Assembly: GCF_014898815.1 (NCBI RefSeq)
Contig: NW_026515520.1
Span: 62,001-126,000 of the forward strand
Reading direction: 5' to 3'
DNA: 64,000 bases
From: Panonychus citri
Lineage: Eukaryota; Arthropoda; Arachnida; Trombidiformes; Tetranychidae
Below, in pieces: positions 58,370-64,000 of this stretch. Position 1 is the stretch's first letter; each line of letters starts with the position of its first letter. The position numbers and the translations under genes were made by a program. The notes beneath the pieces are model-generated. The model made no database searches. It was not told the DNA's origin and was given only the letters and a program-made list of their open reading frames with translations.

Positions 58370-61300
58370 TAATCACTTAATACACAAAAGTATAATCATT
58401 AAATTCTGGTTTTTTCATTCTCTATTCATTTGATTCATGACAGATTCTGAATCTATCATGAAAACTGAAAGTTGAATAATCTAATAATATTTACCTAAAA
58501 AAGTTTAACTTTGTTTTTTATTACAACCAAAAGTTAATAGAGTTATCAACGTGGGTTGATTACTTTCATTTAATGTTGATGTTTTTTTGCATGTCTGCTA
58601 ATTGTGATAAAATGTTTAATTAAATGACAGTTTGATAATTTAATGATGAAATGATAATCAACAGAAACAATCATCAAATGAGAGATTGTTGTTGAAAAGA
58701 AATTTGGAATTTTTTTTTGCTTTGTTTTGTTCATTTAATTGTATCAAAACCACAAGATTGAATTGATTAACTTGATTACGTTTTAGTTAATCTTAACAAT
58801 GATAAGGTTGAATGAATTAAATCATTAAGATTAGGTAATTGTTGGTTACCTTTTCATTTGATAAACAATTATTATTAACGATTTGTAATCAAACAATCAA
58901 AACGGGAATGTAATCAAATTCAAGGTTGTTGATAGTAAATTTTGTTTTTTTTTCATCATTCATTTAATTTTTACTTGTTATCATTAAATTAAAGGCTAAT
59001 TGACTTGGGTCAAGTTAATGGTCAAGTTAATAACAATCAGTGAAAGTATAATTCAATGAAAGTAACAATGATAATAAACAAAAAGCTAATAACTCACATT
59101 GAATTTTCATCTCAATCAGAATTCAGTTTTTTACTATTAAGATGAAGATGAAAATGACAAGGTCATCTGTCCATCATCAGGATGATGATGATGATGATGA
59201 TGATTATCAGGATGAAAATAGTGAATATGAGTTAATCATTTTGATAATAATGCATCTTAAATGCTACATAATGGAAATGATTAAGAGGCAATGGCCGTTG
59301 GATGTTTTTACCTTTTCTAATGGGTGCTTGTGATTAGTTGATTGTTTGGACTCTAATTGTTACTATTCTGATGAACATTAAACTATCACATGCAAAGTCA
59401 CGCTTTTTATTATTATATTTATATTGTAAACGATATTCTGATAATCATAATAATCATCATCATGTTGATCATCATCATCACTTTCCTTGATTACTTTACT
59501 TTTCATTCTGGTTCCATTCATTGTAAAAGTTATACTACTTATATTGTTAGACTTTTGTATTAATAATTAAGAATCAATGTCAATTTTATGAGCATAATTT
59601 GAAATGAAATTAACATCAATTGATTGTTATCTAAATGATTGATCAATCAAATTGTGAAAGATTAACTTTTTTTTTCTGCAGTTTTGATTACGAGAAAACA
59701 AAAGTTCTGAATCATGATGATTACATCCAATGAATTTTAATCGAGACTCTTGGGAGATTCTCATCGGAATAGGAACGAATCTCTCTTTTTTTATCCGATT
59801 AACTTTAATCACTGATCAAATTGTTTCCAAAATTAAATTACTTTTTTCAATTGTTGTCATTTATTATCATGTTTACTTTAGTTAATCATCATTAACACCC
59901 GAAAAAAGTTTTTCTATCCTTTTGTTTGTTTACCTTTTCCATTGTATTTCTTGTTGGTAAAACTTTGGTAATAAAAAAAAAGTAAACAAAAGTCTTAATT
60001 GTCATTTTAATTATGAATTACTCACTCGTAATTCCGGATTTAGACAATTTAATTCAAGGTTAACAATTTATTTTATCAACTGGACAATAGTTAATTGTTT
60101 CATTTGTGTTATAATAAACAAAAGGTTTGGGCTGTTGGGCTACAATTAATTAATTTCATTGGGTTACAAGGTAATCATGAAAAGTTGGACAATTAGTTTG
60201 AATCTTTGATATTTTTATCATTTAAATTGTTAAATATTTGGGACAAAGTTTTTTATTTAGGTTAATTGTTACCTGATTACATAGACAAATCAAGGAAATG
60301 AATTGATTGTTGTTGTTGTTGTTGTTTCTGTTGTATCTTGACCTCGTAACAGGCTATTGACCTACAGAGAAACAGGATTAACATTCAAAAAAATGTCTCA
60401 CCTTTGACCTGACATGAGATTAGCATTGATAGATGATGATAATTATCATGATATAATCATAATAATCATTGGATGAAAAAAAAATAACATATGAAAACCA
60501 TTGGAAAAATTTTGTTTCTGCTTGATAAGCGTAACAATTTACTCGACCTAAAACTTAAATTAGTTAATGAAAGGTAATTACAATTTAACTTATATCACTA
60601 TCAAGGTGAGACAGCATATGAGTCGCAATCAACAATCAACCTTAACAAACCTCTGAGGTTGATGATTAAACGACGATGATTCAGATTAAAAGCTTAATCA
60701 TTATAAGTTGATTGTTGTTTTTCATGGTTGATAAAAGTTAACTCGATAAGCTTGATTTAATTCTTGTAATATCAACAATCTGCTGTCAAACAATTGGACT
60801 TTAATTTTTTCTTCCCTTTATTGTATTAGTTTGGTAATTGTTTAAATCTGCTTAACACTAATTCCTATTGACATTAATTTTTCACCAACAATCAATTTAT
60901 TATATTACTTTTACAATAAGTTGACATTTCTCTTGCTAATCTTGTAAACCCTAAATCAATCAATAAATTATACACCATTTATTAATTGTTAAAGTATCAT
61001 AAGGACAATAGGTTATTATTATTTCATTTCATGCAACTGATTAACTAATTGCTATTAATAAATTTTCACCATCAGAATCGTTGAGATTTACCAGATTAAT
61101 TTGACTCATTAATTGTCATTTGTTTTCCCAATTTTGTCATATATTATATTTCCAAGTAATTTGATTACTTTTAATTGTTTCAATCACCTTAGACTGTAAT
61201 TGTAACTCATTAAATTAACAAAATTAATAATTTTCATTTCTAAATTGACAAATTAAAAATTTGTTGGAATTTTTTTTCTCGCTGTTATTTTAATACGATC

Positions 61301-61381
61301 CCCGAATTGATCACATGTTTTTCTGATGAAATTTTCATTTTTTGATTTTGTAGTTTTCATAAATTGTCATTAATTTTAATT

Positions 61382-62923
61382 ATGGTAAGTTTTTTGTGGA
61401 TTATTGGATGATTATCTTGATTAATTGATTCGATACTTTCATTACTTGTTAATAGGCAAAGTTCATTTACCAGATGATTGTCACTGGAACTCAAATTGTT
61501 GGTCGTGCTTTTGCTAGGGCTCTTAAGCAAGAAATGCAAGGTAACCTTTTCGTTGATTGTGATTAAATTATTAATTGTTTTTCTTTTTTGTTTATTGTTA
61601 ATTATGATGTTTTGTCTTTCAGCAAGTCAACAAGCAGCTCAAAGACGTGCTACTTCAGCTGGAGCCAATCAAGAAAGTGCAACTCAAGACCTTAGACACG
61701 GAATTAGTTTAGAGGTTTGTCTCAATTTATTTTGTAGCTTGGACTTTGTTTTTAAATTCTCAACTAATGATTTGTCTTTTTTTTTCTACAATTTTCTTTT
61801 CTAGGAAGCAACAAGAATATTGAATATTGAAAAACAACTTAATAAGGAAGAAATAGAGAGTAAATATAATCATTTATTTGAGGTTAACGATAGAAGTAAA
61901 GGTGGCTCATTCTATCTTCAGTCAAAGGTGAGCTATGAACTTGAGACCTCAGGTTTTCCTCGATTTTATGCCAATGCAAATTCTGACAAATTGTACAATT
62001 TGGTCGATGTTTCGTCGTTTCCATATTCACCCAAACGCTATTACTCAACAAATCCCGCTGAACAAGAGGATGTCTTTACTAAAGCTATTTCCGATTCAAG
62101 CTTAAAACGAGCATTCCAGCTTCTCTCTGCCTTAGATTTATCCTCTAGAACTCGAGGTAAAGGTTCAAAGGGTGATGACAAATTACGAAGAGCTTCCGTT
62201 TTTGTACCATTTTGCTTAAATGAACAGCGAAAACCTTGTATCTTGGTAACATTGCGATCAAGCAATTTAATCAGCCATAAATGGGAGGTGAGTTTCCCTG
62301 GTGGAAAAGAGAGTCGGAAAGATGGCGGAGATATGGTTGAAACTGCAATTCGAGAGACAATCGAAGAGCTTGGTATTAATCGAGAATCATTGAAAACCTA
62401 TGGTGCTCTTAAACCTTTGATTAGAACTAATCAAAATTCATCCGTTTATCCAATCCTCGGCTATTTGAATAATGATTTCTCCAAACAAACTCTCAATAAT
62501 TTTAATCCTTCCGAAGTTGAAAAAGTGATCTTATTACCATTGGAGAAAGCATGTGATGCCAATAATTGGAATTACACTCGCTGGAAAAGTGGTTGGATTA
62601 CACCAGTTTATCATGATGATGTATTCGATGGGCGAAAAGTGCCCAGAATTTGGGGATTAACATCCTCCTTGATTTCCATCATTTTGAAAACTGTTTTACC
62701 TGAAAATTTTAAAGGACAATTGCCTGGCATGAAATGAAACCATTACCAATTCCCGTTGAAACATATGTATAATATTAAATATCTAATTATCTGTTTTCCA
62801 TCAATCATTGTCTTAATTTCTTTACAGGTAGTAAGAGCTAAGGAAAGAATTGACCAAGAATTACAATTAATGGGCGAGAAGCAAAACAAGAGAAATGAAC
62901 AATCAAATTCATCGGTGAGATAG
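61382..62923 (+). CDS. PAM16: PAM16 / Magmas, mitochondrial import motor subunit
   Basis: Five exons: 61382-61384 (just ATG), 61456-61540, 61623-61714, 61805-61927 and 62828-62923; 132 residues. The sequence reads as PAM16: AKFIYQMIVTGTQIVGRAFARAL, then SLEEATRILNIEK, HLFEVNDRSKGGSFYLQSK, and after the last intron VVRAKERIDQEL. PAM16 pairs with PAM14 (a J-protein) at TIM23 and controls mtHsp70; its J-like domain lacks HPD (here DRS), as expected. All junctions are GT-AG; the donor of intron 4 (AAG|GTGAGC) is weaker than the others. Intron 4 is 900 nt and in frame carries a NUDT8-like ORF (separate entry). Converges with EIPR1. Confidence 0.94.
61928..62737 (+). CDS. NUDT8-like Nudix hydrolase, in frame within PAM16 intron 4
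   Basis: A 269-codon ORF continuing without interruption from PAM16 exon 4 to TGA at 62735-62737. It shows the CoA-diphosphatase signature (VTLRSSNLISHKWEVSFPGG) and a Nudix box with RETIEELGI, plus the family end (RIWGLTSSLISIIL); closest to mitochondrial NUDT8/NUDT7, which hydrolyse CoA and derivatives. No in-frame ATG precedes the Nudix box, so translation must start elsewhere: retention of intron 4 would give a 370-residue PAM16-NUDT8 fusion. A presequence-like segment (SPKRYYST, near 62027-62050) lies before the catalytic part. An alternative upstream exon joined at an internal acceptor (for example TCCTCTAG near 62144) cannot be excluded. Confidence 0.85.
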   Translation: MSYELETSGFPRFYANANSDKLYNLVDVSSFPYSPKRYYSTNPAEQEDVFTKAISDSSLKRAFQLLSALDLSSRTRGKGSKGDDKLRRASVFVPFCLNEQRKPCILVTLRSSNLISHKWEVSFPGGKESRKDGGDMVETAIRETIEELGINRESLKTYGALKPLIRTNQNSSVYPILGYLNNDFSKQTLNNFNPSEVEKVILLPLEKACDANNWNYTRWKSGWITPVYHDDVFDGRKVPRIWGLTSSLISIILKTVLPENFKGQLPGMK

Positions 62924-63149
62924 TCCACAAGGATTAGAGATACCGGTCGATAGTCATTGATAATTATTCATCTTGTTGAAATGTTAACTTCAATCAATTT
63001 GAGAAAATTATATTAGATATTTAATCTAATCAATTTATATGTAGAATAAATTACTTTTGATGATTTCATCTTGGAAAATAATTAAAATGTAAAAAGTACA
63101 ATGTGAATAGATTAATATTATTGTTTTGTTTTCTTCTTTTTCTTTCCAA

Positions 63150-63949
63150 TCAAAAAAGTAAACTAAACTTTTCTTTCTTGGGAACTTTGTTAATTACCAA
63201 TCGACCATCGTAACTTAATGACGCAAATATCCATGGATCTGAAGATGACCATTCAACGGCATAAACACTATCTTCATGCTCTTCAAATGAACAGATTAAT
63301 TCATCTTCTAAACGATTAACATGCTGACTAGTGTTGACAGATTTTTCTGTATTCTGGTCAAGAGTATCACCGAGATCACTTTCATCTGGATCACCCAATT
63401 GACCGAAAGGTTGAGAGGCCAAACTATTGATACGAATCAAGTTAACTCGAGAATCACTACTACAAGTTAATACTAATTGGTCATGGAATTGATTGTATCT
63501 AATTGACCAAACCCAATGGGAATGATTGGCCATAGTTATCGCTGGAATATTTGGCTTACGAACATCCCAGAATTTGTACTCACAATCGTCCCCACATGTC
63601 GCCATATAGTATTGAGCATTTGGATTGAAATCCACATCTCGAACTTGTTGACTATGGGCTGATAAACTGAATGCAAACGCTGACGATTTACATCTTATAT
63701 CTCGAGCGTAAACATTGTTACCTAAAGCGGCAGCGATTATTGAACAATTGGAATGTGGACTCCATCTAATTGTCGTTATTTTGGACAATTTATTTGATGC
63801 TTTGTTTGATGAAGAAATTGGATCAATTATTGTGGACCAAGTTGATTGTTTACTTTCTATATCCCAGAGAATAATTTTCTTTTCTTCAAACGTCATTAAT
63901 TGATTACCATCTTCTGGTTGCCAAATTGAGGTTCGTCCAACATTAGGGC
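63150..63949 (-). CDS. EIPR1: EIPR1 / TSSC1, EARP-GARP interacting WD40 protein (partial)
   Basis: The C-terminal exon (about 266 residues) of a gene running off the window. The reading includes KIILWDIES, ITTIRWSPHSN, QVRDVDFNPNAQYYMATCGDD, KFWDVR, HSHWVWSIRYNQFHDQLVLT and SSDSRVNLI, and ends with EHEDSVYAVEWSSSDPWIFA and SLSYDGRLVINKVP, strongly matching EIPR1. EIPR1 binds the EARP and GARP tethering complexes and supports endosome recycling and dense-core vesicle sorting. The acceptor is TACTTAG|GCCCTAA; upstream frame stops show an intron whose donor probably lies beyond position 64000. Confidence 0.92.
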
Positions 63950-64000
63950 CTAAGTATTTAAAGAAGAGGCAAATTATTACCTGTACTTATTGGTATACAA

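Larger units (their letters stand above)
48411..61381. other. 13-kb gene-poor region
   Basis: No ORF with a plausible domain, no tRNA or rRNA and no mobile element was recognised. Short ORFs here (for example 49716-49943, 59142-59333) are low-complexity. Notable content: parental 5' flank of the four-TM gene up to about 48800, long (CT)n and (GA)n runs, AAT and GAT triplet runs (about 55330, 57450, 59180), and many AATTGATTAA-like words. It may hold distal regulatory DNA or unspliced non-coding transcripts, but I see no direct evidence. Confidence 0.5.

Noticed and set aside
63950..63981. 31-nt EIPR1 intron between CAG|GTAATA and TACTTAG
   Set aside because: Too short for a normal animal intron, and the sequence upstream has a stop in the required frame; the true donor is more likely beyond the window.
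1..64000. CRISPR arrays, bacterial operons, tRNA or rRNA genes
   Set aside because: No regularly spaced direct repeats, no tRNA T-loop/anticodon architecture and no rRNA-like sequence were seen; introns and gene content are eukaryotic.

Overview
ORGANISM. The window is AT-rich nuclear DNA of an animal: genes have GT-AG introns and the coding set is metazoan (Mediator MED12, activin-type receptor, METTL5, EMC5, UTP18, PAM16, EIPR1, a gustatory receptor, Pax paired-box remnants). Gustatory receptor plus Pax points to an arthropod. Short introns, intronless genes and the spacing look mite-like (spider-mite style), but I cannot prove that from the sequence.

LAYOUT. 1-4.2 kb: gene-free flank. 4.2-9.0 kb: two-exon F-box/LRR gene (+). 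10.3-17.9 kb: complete six-exon MED12 (-), with a leader intron and a GC-rich promoter block. 19.1-37.7 kb: a rearranged region that holds two native genes (gustatory receptor -, METTL5 +) among copied or broken pieces: two paired-box pseudogenes, two deletion copies of a four-TM protein gene, a shrunken MED12 copy, an inverted METTL5 exon-1 copy, two copies of the receptor 3' exon, and four small TIR elements. 38.3-45.3 kb: compact genes on + (PLD3/4-like, EMC5 copy 1, activin type II receptor, EMC5 copy 2, UTP18). 47.3-48.4 kb: the intact four-TM gene (-), parent of the two broken copies. 48.5-61.3 kb: about 13 kb without a convincing gene, rich in dinucleotide and trinucleotide repeats. 61.4-62.9 kb: PAM16, whose last intron carries an in-frame NUDT8-like Nudix ORF. 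63.15 kb to the end: C-terminal part of EIPR1 (-).

HOW IT HANGS TOGETHER. There is no operon-like pathway. The main signals are (1) a composite PAM16/NUDT8 locus in which one mitochondrial gene appears to yield two products by splicing or retaining one intron; (2) a mosaic of recent segmental duplications with microhomology-scale junctions and a large inverted repeat; (3) small TA-flanked TIR elements, two of which have an empty site in a paralogous copy, and two of which carry opposed CTCF-like motifs on either side of one paired-box copy. All similarities were judged by eye; no identity percentages, searches or structure predictions were run.
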